From assembly GCA_933228675.1 (NCBI GenBank), contig OW121741.1, positions 137,419,858-137,483,857 of the forward strand: DNA of 64,000 nucleotides, in the 5' to 3' direction. How positions within the stretch are numbered: position 1 is the stretch's first letter; each line of letters starts with the position of its first letter. This stretch comes from Stomorhina lunata. Lineage: Eukaryota; Arthropoda; Insecta; Diptera; Rhiniidae. This document shows positions 24,143 through 35,894 of the stretch, one piece after another. A program made the translations under genes and the position numbers. The notes beneath the pieces are model-generated. The model was given only the letters and a program-made list of their open reading frames with translations. It ran no database searches and was not told the origin of the DNA.

Positions 24143-25110
24143 TGACCAGGAGTAGGCAGTCCATACCACCAGTAGCCGATGAATAATTTTAATCTTTGTA
24201 AATACCACGATCATTAATAAAACTCATGAAAATGAGTATTAACATCATTCAGTTGGAGTTTAGATGTTAACAGAGTTGGTTGATGCCGCTTTGTTAAATA
24301 AATTACAAAAACTTAATAGGGAAGAAACAAATCAAAATCCAATTTATAGCAACAAAACACATGGTACGAGAGAACAAAGAAATATAATCTTGAACATTGT
24401 TGCCACGACATTATTGTTTTTGTAAACATTGGGAATATTTTTCAAAAGAGAAAAATATCTTAATATCAAACAATTTTAGATTTTTATATAAAATTGTTCG
24501 ATAAAAAATAGATTTTATAGAAAATTTTTCGAGAAAAATATTTTTTCTGTAAAAATTTTCAATAAAAATATTTTTATATCAAAAAATTTTCAAATCTTCT
24601 ATAGAAAAATTTTTGAAAAAAAAATTTCTGTAGAAAAATTTTTGATAAAAAATTTTTCTATAGACAAATTTTTGATGAAAAAATTTTCTATAGAAAAATT
24701 TTTGATAAAAAAACTTTCTATAGAAAAGTTTTTGTAAGAAAATTTAGTAAAGAAAAATTTTTTATCAAAATTTTTTCTATAAAAAATTTTTGATAAAAAA
24801 ATTTTGTATAGAAAAAATTTTTATAAAAAAATTTTCTATAGAAAAACTTTTGATAAAAAATGTTCTATAGAAAAACTTTTGTTAAAGAAAATGTTCTATA
24901 GAAAAATTTTTGATTACAAATTTTTTGAAAGAAACATTTTTGATAAAAAAAAAATTTTCTATAGAAAAATTTTTGATAAAAAAAATTTCTATAGAAAAAG
25001 TTTTGACAAAAACAAATTTTAAAGAAAAAGTTTTGATAATAAAATTTTTTATAGAAAAGTTTTTGATAAAAAAACGTTCTGTAGAAAAATTTTGATAAAA
25101 AAAATGGAGT
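24143..25110 (+). mobile_element. Composite element with internal 30-bp array, copy 1
   Basis: The left part (24143-24440) is homologous to 28738-29030, sharing GACCAGGAGTA, ATACCACGATCATTAAT, GCCGCTTTGTTAAA, AAACAAATCAAAATCC and GTTGCCACGACA. Immediately to its right, in both copies, comes a CTATAGAAAA-type array (here 24530-25110). The array therefore appears to be part of the element. Beyond 25110 the sequence ACGTTAGAACTACACATTG resembles the end of the array at 1990. Confidence 0.7.
24530..25110. repeat. ~30-bp tandem array, CTATAGAAAA family
   Basis: About 19 units of TTTTCTATAGAAAAATTTTT plus GATAAAAAA. Open frames on both strands across it (for example 24804-25022 and 24865-25116) are repeat by-products, as expected when the unit is near 30 bp and almost self-complementary. 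Confidence 0.93.
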
Positions 25111-26996
25111 AGACAACTTTTTTTTTTTAAACGTTAGAACTACACATTGAAAAAATACCTATTTTTGTCAAAAGTATAAAAAAGCTCTGTTCCCTTTGCG
25201 CAGACCCGTGGTTATGATTCATGGCAGAACTCTGTAGGACGAAGGATGTGACGACTGCTTTTTGTGGAAGCTGTAGTGACGAGCCTTTTTTTTGACGATG
25301 ACATATGAAAATCAATGTAACTTAATTTTAAACGTCAAATATTTTGATATGAGAATCAATCGAACTTTTGTTTAAGAGTCTAATTTATCCAAATATCGAT
25401 TTGAATTTGAGTCAGTTTCAAGCCGGTCTTATATGTAGGAGTGTTAAATCAAACAGTTTCCAATACATATAAAATACATGTTTATTTGCCTGATTGTTTT
25501 ATGTGATGGATGGAGATGAATGACAATAGCAAAAGCTAGAACTGAAGTGGGTTGTAGTAGTAAAACTCCTTCCTTTAAACGTTAACGATTTTATCACACT
25601 CTAAATACATCACATTTACTGCCAAAAGTGAATGTCAAATAAAGCTGGAAAATATTCAAACATTCGACAATTTCAAAATGATTGGAATGTGTGAGTATGT
25701 GTGTGAATGTGTTTCACTTGAATATATTAATATTTCTTTTCAATTTTACCGCAAATCATTGACAATGGAATACTTAGCAAAAAACCAAAATATATATAAA
25801 AAATCTGTCAAATCAGCATGATCAATATAGAGTTAAGAAAAGCAATAAAAATTTGCTTAAACTGAAATAAAATTGTGGCTTTTACAAAAATTTCAAGTAG
25901 CTCTCCCTCAAATCAAAACGATTTTTTTATTTTATTGAAAAAAAGCGAATTCAAATATAAGTTAAAGTGTTTACGGCAAACGATAGAAATAAAAAGAGTT
26001 AAGTGTTCAGGCAATATAAGTAGATGATGATGGTTGCTCCTATTGCTGTTTGCTATTATGTCAACAACATCATATTGCTGGTGTCTTTGACAAATGACTT
26101 CAAAGGCATCACATTTCCAAGACGCGTTTTTCTTTCTTTTTGCATTTTTTGAAAGCAAAGAATAAAGGAAAAGAAAAATGTCACAAGCATAACATTAAGC
26201 TAAACTAAGACCAAGTGGTTGACACATTTTATTCTCTTTTGCTTTGCCAATCTTATTGAACAATAATCTTTAGCTTTTGCTTTCAAAATTTACTTCCGTT
26301 TAAGTTTCTTAAACAATTTTTCCCCCAGCTTTAAAATCATTTGACATTTTACCATAAAACCTTTGTTGTAGTCTTTATCGCTGTGTGTTTGTTTAACATT
26401 TTTAAAATTCAATACATTCACAAAGTCAAAAGCAAGACACTACACAAACATTTCAATTTGTACGAGTACTTTTTTTTAAATTTATAAAGAAGAAATTTGT
26501 AAAATTTTTCAATCTTCGAAACATATTTTTTCTTTAGAATTTTTGTTTTTCGTGGAAATTATTTGGTGGAATTACTTTGTATTTCATATTTTTTTATTTA
26601 TTCTATTCTGTATTGGCATTAATTTCCCATAGGAAATCGATTATGAAAGTAAAATATTTTGTTTATTTCCGCACTTGCATACTTTAGGCAAAGACAAGAC
26701 AAAGACGTGGTAAAAGTGGTTTGAAATCTTAAGAAAATTGCAGAAAGTCATCCTCTGAGCTTTGGTCTAATAAAGAAAAAGCTGGTCTGTGATTGTTGAA
26801 CGACAATATATGATTGTTGAACAACAATATATGACGTGGTACCATAAGATACAATACCCTTCATTTTCGAATGTTCCTCTACAAGAGTCTTCCGTTTATT
26901 CGCTGAAAGCTATAGAAACCTTTAAAAATTATTAAAAAAAACTCCTTTTTTATTAAAGATTATAGGATATCAAGAAAGGTCCATGAAAATGTCATC
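25111..26996. other. Unique sequence, no gene seen
   Basis: About 1.9 kb. 25130-25310 is GC-richer and may be the distal part of the composite element. A short direct repeat (TGATTGTTGAAC plus RACAATATATG, two copies) lies at 26787-26833. Open frames at 25127-25315 and 25913-26158 have no domain. Confidence 0.45.
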
Positions 26997-27000
26997 TTAA

Positions 27001-28316
27001 CCCTTATACACTCCTTGGGTCAATTTGACCCAATTTTGTTTTTCAAACGCAAAATTTTCCCCTTAAATAATTAGATATGAACGTGAAACTTTTATTTATC
27101 CATTACAGGGATGAAAATTATATATTTAAGAGAAAATAATAAAATTAAAATTGTTCCTCCCCCCTCCACATTTCAAAACACGATTTACACACATTTAATA
27201 CCCTTTGGGTCAGTATGACCCAACAAGCGATTTTTCAACCTTAAATCCACTTTATAATTTTTTTTCCTATTGAATATAATTGAATCGAGTTCACCTTCAT
27301 TCAGAATCATTTATCAATAATTTGTTCAGTCAAATAATCAATAAAATCGCTATCATTGAATACTTTTCGCTTCCTCTGAGATCGCTCTATACGAGTTGTA
27401 ATAGGTGGGTTCTCTTCATGGGTACCGCAAGCTCTGTTCTTTCTCCTACTCTATTTCTTATCTTTATAAACGACCTTCTACGTCAAACTTCCAATCCTAT
27501 CTTCTCTTTTGCAGATGATAGTAATATTTGCTATTCATATTAATTCAATTGTAATTGAGGATTCAGATGCTCTTGATGTTCTGGGCACGAGAATTCAATG
27601 TGATGTCCGTTCGACAAAATACATCTTTCAAGTGTCGAAAGAAGCCTTCAAGTGCCTCGGTTTTCTAAAACTGGAAGATATTGATCACTCCATCTGATCT
27701 CCTTACTATTTACACCACCTCATGTATGGGCCAAAATTTCAAAGTCTATTTTGGAGCTTCTCGACCGAGTGCAGGAAATGGCAAAAGTGTTCGTCGGGGC
27801 AGTGGGGTATCCAACTCTATTGATTTACAGGAGCACCGTAGCAATTTGAGTTGTGTCACATGTTCAGTTGTTAATACTTTGGAATGTGCTCTAACGAAAT
27901 CAGAGAATTCGCTCCCGAAATTCGCACTTTTTTACGCAATACACATCATTCTGTTAGAGCTCATTCCTTTGTGGTCGATTGGCCGGTAGACCGAACAACA
28001 CGCTAAATTAAATTCGTTCTTCAGCCGTTTAGTTCGTATGTGGAATTCACTCTCCACAGAAGATTTTCCTGTCAGTTACAATCTAGGGAAATTCAAAGCT
28101 ATGAACACTATTCCATTTATCCTATCCTTCCTCCCATAACCAATTTTCATACTTCCAACACATTGCACTGCATAAGTAGGGGTCATCCCCTAAGTGCTGG
28201 TCAAAAATTAAAAAGAAAATCCTATATTAAATATGAAATTTTGTTAATATTTCATTGTTGGGTCATATTGACCCAAAGGGTCATATGAAGGCCATAAATC
28301 CAAGGAAGTAGAAGGG
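27001..28316. mobile_element. piggyBac-type non-autonomous element flanked by TTAA
   Basis: TTAA flanks both ends (26997-27000 and 28317-28320), the target duplication made by piggyBac transposases. The termini are inverted: CCCTTATACACTCCTTGG at the left and, on the minus strand, CCCTTCTACTTCCTTGG at the right. Inside are three copies of a 19-bp palindrome of the form TTGGGTCAnnnTGACCCAA (27015-27033, 27205-27223, 28258-28276). The second and third, together with a preceding CCCTTT, form subterminal inverted repeats. No piggyBac transposase was seen; the interior holds a LINE fragment, so this is probably a non-autonomous copy later invaded by a retrotransposon. Confidence 0.75.
27270..28215 (+). 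pseudogene. LINE (non-LTR retrotransposon) reverse transcriptase remnant
   Basis: The 3' part of a non-LTR retrotransposon, broken by several frameshifts. At 27436-27480 one frame reads SVLSPTLFLIFINDLL, the palm-domain motif of LINE reverse transcriptases; the catalytic FADD box follows at 27508-27519. The usual Gly-Val-Pro-Gln-Gly before SVLSP is reduced to G-T-A-S by small deletions. Downstream, other frames give FQVSKEAFKCLGFLK (thumb region, near 27627), KSILELLDRVQEMAK (near 27749), VVDWPVDRTT (near 27971) and FFSRLVRMWNSLS (near 28019). The region then passes into a 3' untranslated tail with GGGGTCATCCCCTAAGTGCT near 28181 and an A-rich end. The 5' half, including the endonuclease, is absent, as in typical 5'-truncated insertions. 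CCTATTGAATAT (27268) and CCTATATTAAATAT (28221) may be a degraded target duplication. The clade is probably Jockey-like; that is inference. Confidence 0.85.
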
Positions 28317-28320
28317 TTAA

Positions 28321-28737
28321 AGTTGAAAAAATATCGTTTGCTAAACCCGAATTTTTTGTTATTCTCTTGTATAATAGCAAAACTGAATCGGTGTAGATAT
28401 ATAAATAAAACCGAACGCGTTCATCTCAAAGAAGTCGCATTTTAACGCAACAACAATTTTTGACCAAAAATTTAATTTTATTTTTTTTAATATTTTTAAT
28501 ATTTCCAAAAGTAGCTAAGAATCAAATCAAAATTATTCTATCGAAAAATTCGAATTTGTTAACTTATCGTCTTCAATTTGGCTACCGAGCCTAAATTACA
28601 TTCAAGTTTAACTATTTTTTCGTAAATGTTTTAGTCGCATGAGTAAAAGAAGAACAAAAATTTTAAATTTTTCATCGATTTTTTAAAATTTGGGATTTTT
28701 TGAAGAAAACGAATGAATTGAGAAAAAATTTTCCCTT
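28321..28737. other. Unique AT-rich sequence, no gene seen
   Basis: About 400 bp between the piggyBac-type element and the composite element. Nothing recognised. Confidence 0.5.
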
Positions 28738-29600
28738 AAGACCAGGAGTAATCAGCATATACCACCAGCAGCCGATGATTTTTTTTAATTTTCGTGAATA
28801 CCACGATCATTAATTAAACTCGTGAAAATGAGTATTAAAATCATTCAGTTGCAATTTGGGTGTTAACAAAGTTGGTTCTTGCCGCTTTGTTAAAGAAAAG
28901 ACAAAAACAAAATAGGCAAGAAACAAATCAAAATCCAATTTATAGCAACCAAATACAAGGTTCGAGAGAACAAAGAAATATAATCTCGAACATTGTTGCC
29001 ACGACACTATTATTTTTGTACACATTGGAAATATTTATATCAAAAAATTTTCAAATTTTCTATAGAAAAAATTTTGATAAAAAAATTTTCTATAGATAAA
29101 TTTTTGTTAAAAAATTTTCCATAGAAAAATATTTGATAAAAAAATTTTAAGTAGAAAAATTTTTGATTAAAAATTTTGATAAAAAATTTTCTACAGAAAA
29201 ATTTTTGATTCAAAATTTTTCTATGGAAAATTGTTCAACAAAAATTTATCTATAGAAAATTTTTTATCAAAAATTTGTCTATAAAAAATTTTTTATCAAA
29301 AATTTTTCTATAGAAAATTTTTGATCAAAAATTTTTCTATAGAAAATTTTTTATCAAAATTTTAAATCAAAAATTCTTATATTTAAAATTTTTTTATCAA
29401 AAATTTTTCTATAGAAAATTTTTTAACAAAAATTTATCTATAGAAAATTTTTTTATCAAAAATTTTTCTATAGAAAATTTGAAAATTTTTTGATATAAAT
29501 ATTTCCAATGTGTAGAAAATAATAGTGTCGTGGCAACAATGTTCGATATTATATTTCTTTGTTCTCTCGAACCTTGTATTTTGTTGCTAATGTTTCATAA
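28738..29600. mobile_element. Composite foldback element with internal array, copy 2
   Basis: The left part (28738-29030) matches 24143-24440. The block from GTTCGAGAGAACAAAG through GTTGCCACGACACTATTATT and TTTCAAATT (28950-29060) recurs inverted at 29470-29590. Between these arms lies a CTATAGAAAA array that flips orientation near 29240: GATAAAAA units on the left, TTTTTATC units on the right. The whole is therefore a long inverted repeat with tandem repeats in its arms. The architecture resembles foldback elements known from Drosophila. No coding sequence. Confidence 0.75.
29040..29500. repeat. ~30-bp array with inversion at its centre
   Basis: Units of TTTTCTATAGAAAA joined by TTTTTGATAAAAA up to about 29230, then joined by TTTTTTATCAAAAA. 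The linker orientation switches while the palindromic core stays the same. Confidence 0.85.
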
Positions 29601-30680
29601 AAAAATTTGTTATCGAAAAATTTTTGATAAAAAACTTTGCTATAGAAAAATTGTTGATAAAGAAATTTTCTATGGAAAAATTTTTGATAAAATAGAAAAA
29701 ATTTTGATAAAAAAATTTTCTATAGAAACAAGTTTTGACTGTGGTCGAGGGCGCTAAGTGCTGATGACGTCCTGTGGCGGGACAGAAATTGTAATCCACT
29801 AGCCACTTTCAAAAATAATTTTTTCAGTTTTTCTCCATAATTTACTTTCCAATTTTCAAAATTAATAATTTGAAAATTAAATGAACTCAAGCCTGATGAA
29901 ACCTAATTTTCAATTAATTCTAAAATTCGAATAATTAATTCCCAAATAATTAAAAATATTTTCTATAAAAAAATTTTCTATAAAAAAATTTTTCATAAAA
30001 AAATTTTCTATAGAAAAATTTTTCATAAAAAAATTTTAAATAGAACAATTTTTGATAAAAAAATTTTCTATAGAAAAATTTTTGATAAAAAAATTTTTTA
30101 ACAGAAAGTGGTGATGTAAAATTTTTTCATAGAAAGTTTTTGATACGAAACCTTAACACAAAAAGTCTTCGAAGTAAAATTTTTATTGAAAATAGTAGAT
30201 AAAACAGTTTTTTATAGAAAATTTTCAATGCATAATTTGTTTATAAAAATTTGTTGATGTAAAACTTCAACACAAAAAGTATTCGAAGTAATAATTTTTT
30301 TAGAAAATTTTAGATTTAAATTTTTTTATTGAAAATTTTCGTCGTTTAACTTTTTGATGGAAAATTTTCGATGTAACCTTAATACAAAAAGTCTTCAAAG
30401 TAAAAATATTAATGGAAAATTTTAGATGACAAATTTTGTATATAAATTTTTTTTTTGTGAAATTTTTGATCAAAAATTTTAAATATAAAATTTTTGACAC
30501 AATTAAACTTAAAAACAAATTTCGATGTTATATTTGTTGGTACAAAATGTTCGATATTTTGTCATAGGAAATTTTTGTACGTAAAATTTTTTATAGGAAA
30601 TTTTTGTACATAAAATTTTTTATAGAAAATTTTCAAGATAACATTTTTTCATTCTTGATGTAAAACTTTTTCATAGCAAA
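29595..30680. repeat. Degenerate ~30-bp array, CTATAGAAAA to GATGTAAAA types
   Basis: 29595-29740 and 29945-30100 have recognisable TTTTCTATAGAAAA units. After 30100 the units turn into TTTTTCATAGAAAATTTT with GATGTAAAA linkers and decay. Between 29740 and 29945 is a GC-richer unique stretch (GTGGTCGAGGGCGCTAAGTG near 29740). Confidence 0.8.
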
Positions 30681-30689
30681 TTTTTTGAC

Positions 30690-32450
30690 CTTATCATCTC
30701 CGATTTTCATTAAGTTTTATGCTAATATTCTACAATTTTTAAAGTTCTTTGAATGCAGTTTTTATATTCGAGATATAGATCTTTTGATTCTATTGGCCGA
30801 TTTTTATGAATCTTACTAGGTTTTCGAAAATTTAATTATTTCTCGCTTTTAACCTTAAAAAAGCTCTTAAAATTGCTATAAAATATATTCCTTCTCATTT
30901 TATTATCTCCCCTATTAAAACAATAAATTGCTGAATATTTTTTTATCAACAACGACTTTCCATTTATTTCCCCCTTGTACAATTATAACACAAAAGTGTT
31001 AGGTTTTAAAAAATTATGGTTTCAAAATAAAAAACGGTTACTATTTTATGTTTTTTATTAAAATATACTATATTTATATTTAAATCACGTTTCACTAATA
31101 ACAAGATAAAAATGCACTTAATTCGTGTTCACTTTAGTGCTTAACTAAAGTGTCATCATAAAATTTAAAATCTCTTTTAGCATTAAGACCAGAACAAGCA
31201 CAAACAAACTTTTACGCACACGCACACACACATACACTTAAATAAATTGGAAAAAAATTGCACAGAAAAATATTCAGGCGAAAAAAGTAACATTTTAAAT
31301 TTTCCTTAAAAGGGGAAATAACAAAATCGGTGGGGGAAAATAATGAGAAGACATAAACATTAGGAAAATTTAACAAGACAAACAGAGATGAAGAAAATTA
31401 TAAATTTGCCACTTAATAAGTGGAAAAAGCTTCGTATTTTATTAAAGAATACTTTAAAATTGTGTTTTAAATTTTAAAATAGAAAAATGTTCGGTATAAA
31501 TATTTTTTTATTAAAACTTTTATACAGAAATATTAAAAAATTCCTCATTGTCAATCTTTTTTCGAAAATGTTCACCTTTATATAAAATTTTCCAAATTAA
31601 AAACACATTGCTTTAATCCATAAATTAAGATTCATTAAATGCTTATTAAAACCACAAATCCCCCCTTATGTTCATACTTATCATAGTCATAACAAACAAT
31701 AAAAACTTCAAAATTAGCCACTTAACTTCTTTCACGCACAAAACTAAACCATCTTCAGGTTTTCTTCATATTGAATCACTGCTTGAACTACAAAAGCAGC
31801 AGTTGATATCTTGAATTTAACTCCTTTTTTAAGAGCCTGCCACTCTATCATCATCATCATCTCCATCATTGAAATAAGAACATACTCAAGCATAACCCAA
31901 ACCCATAACCCAGCCGCCTGTACTAACCTCAGGCATATGACTGAGGTTTGGAGGCTGAGGTTAAGGCGGGTTGTTATAAATAAAAGCCTAAAAAAGACAA
32001 CCAATTCACTTTTAACTCATTGCCTGTGAGTGCCGAGGCGAACACCAAAAACAGCAGCAGCAATAGCAGTAGCAACATTGTCGGCATCATCACTGGCATC
32101 AACCACCTCTTATATTTTACGGAAACATATTTTTGTGGTTTAACCTCTATCATTTGCAACCTGTGCGAAGAAAAGTGTAAGAGAAAAAATCAACGAGTTT
32201 CCAAAAATTATACTTATACCAGAGTCAATACTTACTTGCCTGAATATAAACCAGTAGAAAATTTTGTCATAAAGACAATATTAATATTTACAAAAAAAAA
32301 ATTCAATATACAAAGGTTTTAAAAAATATTTAAAAAAAGGTTGGATCCTCGTTAACAATTCTCTCATACTTACATATGCAATCAGACTTACAATTAAGAA
32401 GATACAAATTTTTTATGATTTTTTTTTTTTGGTTTTAAACCACAGTGCAA
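30690..32450. other. Mostly unique sequence with a GC-richer island
   Basis: 30690-31740 is AT-rich without signals. 31740-32170 is clearly less AT-rich than its surroundings, with CAG/CAT trinucleotides, a TATA-like box and a poly-Leu minus-strand frame (see the separate entry). No complete gene could be supported. Confidence 0.4.
31940..32085. promoter_or_regulatory. Possible promoter or first-exon region
   Basis: On the plus strand TATAAATAAAAG lies at 31974-31985 after a GGCGGG run. On the minus strand a frame from about 32074 reads MLLLLLLLLFLVFASALTG, which looks like a secretory signal peptide with an ASA cleavage site; its Leu codons are mixed (TTG, CTA, CTG), not one repeated codon. 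Either strand could hold the start of a gene, but no further exon was found. It may equally be CAG-repeat-derived chance. Confidence 0.2.
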
Positions 32451-32454
32451 CGCC

Positions 32455-33540
32455 CACTTTTTCTATAGAAAAACTTTCCGACGCTCACTTTTTCTATAAA
32501 AAAACTTTCCGACGCTCAATTTTTCTATAGAAAAAGTTCTAGACGCCCACTTTTTCTATAGAAAAACTTTCCAACGCCCACTTCGCTATAGAAAAACTTC
32601 CCGACGCCCACTTTTTCTATAGAAAAACTTCCCGACCCCCAATTGTTCTATAAAAAAGTCTCCGACGCCCAATTTTTCTATAGAAAAAGTCCCCGACGCC
32701 CACTTTTTCTATAGAAAAAGTTCCCGACTCCCACTTTTTCTATAGAAAAACTTCCTGACGCCCACTTTTTCTATAGAAAAATTTCCCGACGCCCACTTTT
32801 TCTATAGAAAAACATCTCGACGCCCACTTTTTCTATTGAAAAACTTCCCGACGCTCACTTTTTCTATAGAAAAACTTCCCGACGCCCACTTTTTCTATAG
32901 AAAAACTTCCCTACGCCCACTTTTTCTATAGAAAAACTTCCCGACGCCCACTTTTTCTATAGAAAAACTCCCCGACGTCCACTTTTTCTATAGAGAAACT
33001 TCCCGACGCCCACTTTTTCTGTAGAAAAACTCCCCGACGCCCCTTTTTCTATAGAAAAACTTCCCTACGCCCACTTTTTCTATAGAAAAACTTCCCGACG
33101 CCCACTTTTTCTATAGAAAAACTCCCCGACGTCCACTTTTTCTATAGAGAAACTTCCCGACGCCCACTTTTTCTGTAGAAAAACTCCCCGACGCCCCTTT
33201 TTCTATAGAAAAACTTCCCTACGCCCACTTTTTCTATGGAAAAACTTCCCGACGCCCACTTTTTCTATAGAAAAACTCCCCGACGTCCACTTTTTCTATA
33301 GAAAAACTTCCCGACGCCCACTTTTTCTATAGAAAAACTTCCCGACGCTCACTTTTTCTGTAGAAAAACTCCCCGAAGCCCCTTTTTCTATAGAAAAACT
33401 TCCCGACGCCCACTTTTTCTATAGAAAAACTTCCTGTCGCCGACTTTTTTTATATAAGAATTTCCTGTCGCCGACTTTTTCTATAGAAAAACTTTATGTC
33501 GCCCACTTTCTCTATAGAAAATCTTCCTGTTTCCCACTTT
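32455..33540. repeat. 31-bp GC-richer array (CGACGCCCAC type) with 154-bp higher-order unit
   Basis: About 35 units of CGACGCCCAC plus TTTTTCTATAGAAAAACTTC at 31 bp. It keeps the CTATAGAAAA core but replaces the A/T linker with a C-rich, CpG-containing one. A five-monomer block marked by GACGTCC recurs at 32974, 33128 and 33282, exactly 154 bp apart; the first two copies share GAGAAACTT, CTGTAG and CGCCCCT variants. The edges decay. Confidence 0.96.
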
Positions 33541-33544
33541 TATT

Positions 33545-34593
33545 AAACAAGAAATTTTTTGAGGCAACAAATAACAATTTAATTTGTCACTACAAAATTT
33601 CTTCTTCTTTGACAATTTTCCTACTGGGGCACAAATATTATTCGTGCAGAAAATTGGTAGGCATAAATATTCTTACACCTACAGTCAAACATACATTCAT
33701 ACATTCATTTATATGTATACTTTAACAAATTTTGATATTTACTGCTTAAATGCCTTGCATGTGTGCTTGTGTGTATGAGTTATACTTTACAGCTATTGCG
33801 GTTATACATATGTATGAATCAGTGTGTGCGCTTTTTTGTATTTGGTTAACAGAAGTGTTAAATTTTCTACAAATTGTATATATATTACAAACTACTCACA
33901 AGTTTTGACACCTCTTGAATGTTGAACATTAATTTATTTAAGTTTAAAATTATACCTTTTTCCAGCTTTTTGCAAACAGACAAACAAATATTATTACCAC
34001 GTTATGTCTAACTATCTCTGTCTCTCTGGGTGTCTGTCTTTTTGCCATCAATCTTCCAACTTCATGCTTGTTTAATTGTCTATATACATATGTATGTGTG
34101 TATGTATGTATTTATGAGTTTAACTTACTGAAACTTATTATATACATATTAACTAACATACATATTCAACATACATGTAATTACAAGCTTAATTAAATAA
34201 ATCTAGTTTATTTTAAAATGTTTGTTCATCTAAAATATTTTTTTGCGGTTTGTTGGTTTTTGGTTGGGGTTTAACACCTTTTACTAGATTGTTGCCACTC
34301 CAAATTTTACTTATAGATATATTAAGTGTTAGTGTTAGAATTACAGACATACATCATGCATAACATATATCATCTGCCTTAGAGTTCTCTAATGAAAATT
34401 TTGTTTTGAAAAGTTTTTGACGTCTACATTTCACACTATTTTTTTGCCTGTAAATTTCATAATTAGAAAATAGTTAGATCTACTACGTAGTAGTGATAAA
34501 ATGTGTATCATTTCTGAAAAGCTTTGGAAAATCTTAAATTAACTTTAATTATTAAAGAAATAAGAAATTACTTAGTGACTGATTTTTATTCAA
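33545..34593. other. Unique sequence, no gene seen
   Basis: About 1 kb of AT-rich DNA with TATG/TGTA simple-sequence patches (34085-34115). The open frame at 33584-33778 has no domain. Confidence 0.5.
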
Positions 34594-34655
34594 AAACAAG
34601 TAAGAAAAGCTATAGTCGGTCAAGCCCGACTATATAATACCCTTTACTACTAAGG
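34594..34655 (+). repeat. Dispersed-element terminus with hairpin (AACAAGTAAGA type)
   Basis: AAACAAGTAAGAAAAGC is followed by the stem TATAGTCGG, loop TCAAGC, stem CCGACTATA and then TAATACCCTTT. It is the counterpart of 40232-40274 in inverse orientation. The stem sequence differs between copies but stays paired. The element probably extends rightward; its far end was not found. Confidence 0.6.
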
Positions 34656-35894
34656 TCATACAACCAAAACTTGACAAGTTTTCTTAAGTCTTAGAGACAT
34701 ACATTCATATCTGTGAAAATATGGAAGAGTAGTTTAAGTCGACATAAGAGAAAATTGAGTTTAGGCGTTTATTGCATTTCAGAAGCAAAGGCGCTTAAAA
34801 GGTGTTTAGCCCGTTTTATCAATGTTATGTACATTTACTTTTTGGCTTATGTACTCATAATTTGCCCTTGAGAATTAAGTTCCTCCTAAAAACTTAAATT
34901 TGATCTTTTCACAATAAATTATGATATTCTTCTTTGACCTTATGTCTAAACTCAATATTTTAACATAACATTTAACAATACAAATGAGTTGTCAAAAATA
35001 TTGATACGATTTATTTTGATTTTTGCCAAAATATCTTAACTATTATATTAATTTCACTTAATTAAGTTTCAAATAATAAATAGAAATAAATTATTTATAG
35101 TATTTAGAAAATTCTATTATAAATTTTATGTTAGTAGCCATTATTAAAATAAATCTAAATTCTTATTAATCAACCCACACTTTTAATTAGCTTTTAATAA
35201 TTTATTTATTTCAATTTTATCTCCTCAAAGAATAGAATTTAAGTTATTTTGCAATTCCCTAGAACAACCATTAAAATGGTTATATGTATTTCTATGAAAT
35301 GTTCCATTTCTAACTCTTACCCTCTCTAGTTAAATCGACATATGTATGTTATTATCATTTGCAATTATTTATAAATTTCTATAGAAGTTGTTATTTTCCA
35401 CAAAACATTTCCTTTCTACTTCTGCTTCCTCATGCTTCTTCTAGGAAATATATTCAAATTAGTCTTATTAGGAAGATTTAAATATCTGTGGCAGTAAATG
35501 GAATGAAACCTCATTTGGAAAAACATTTTAAAAGCATAAATGCATTTGAGTATTTGAAATGTATAAATTATTGATTAAATTGAATTAAATTTATTTATAT
35601 GGTTAATGTATTTAAATGAATAACAATTCAGTTTAAAATCAATTGAATTTCCAAAGGATATTATTAAGGAAAGATTTGCATTAAGATAAAATGAATTTAG
35701 TGCAGCCCTATTTAAACAGAGAAAGTAAAATTTACAATTATTGATAAAGGTTATTCCGATTATTATTTATACCCAACAACAACAAAAGATTAAATATATA
35801 AAAATATCTATCTAACACCCATGTTTAATATTCACCGATTTTATTAAATGAAATCAGAGACATTAGCACACGAAAATGCAAAGTTTGTTTGTCG
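34656..35894. other. Unique or eroded sequence, no gene seen
   Basis: About 1.2 kb of AT-rich DNA, probably including the body of the dispersed element that begins at 34594. No coding signal. Confidence 0.45.

Noticed and set aside
32020..32322. 100-codon plus-strand frame
   Set aside because: It begins at TTG, not ATG, and crosses CAG repeats; the open stretch may be chance or an exon of unknown phase.
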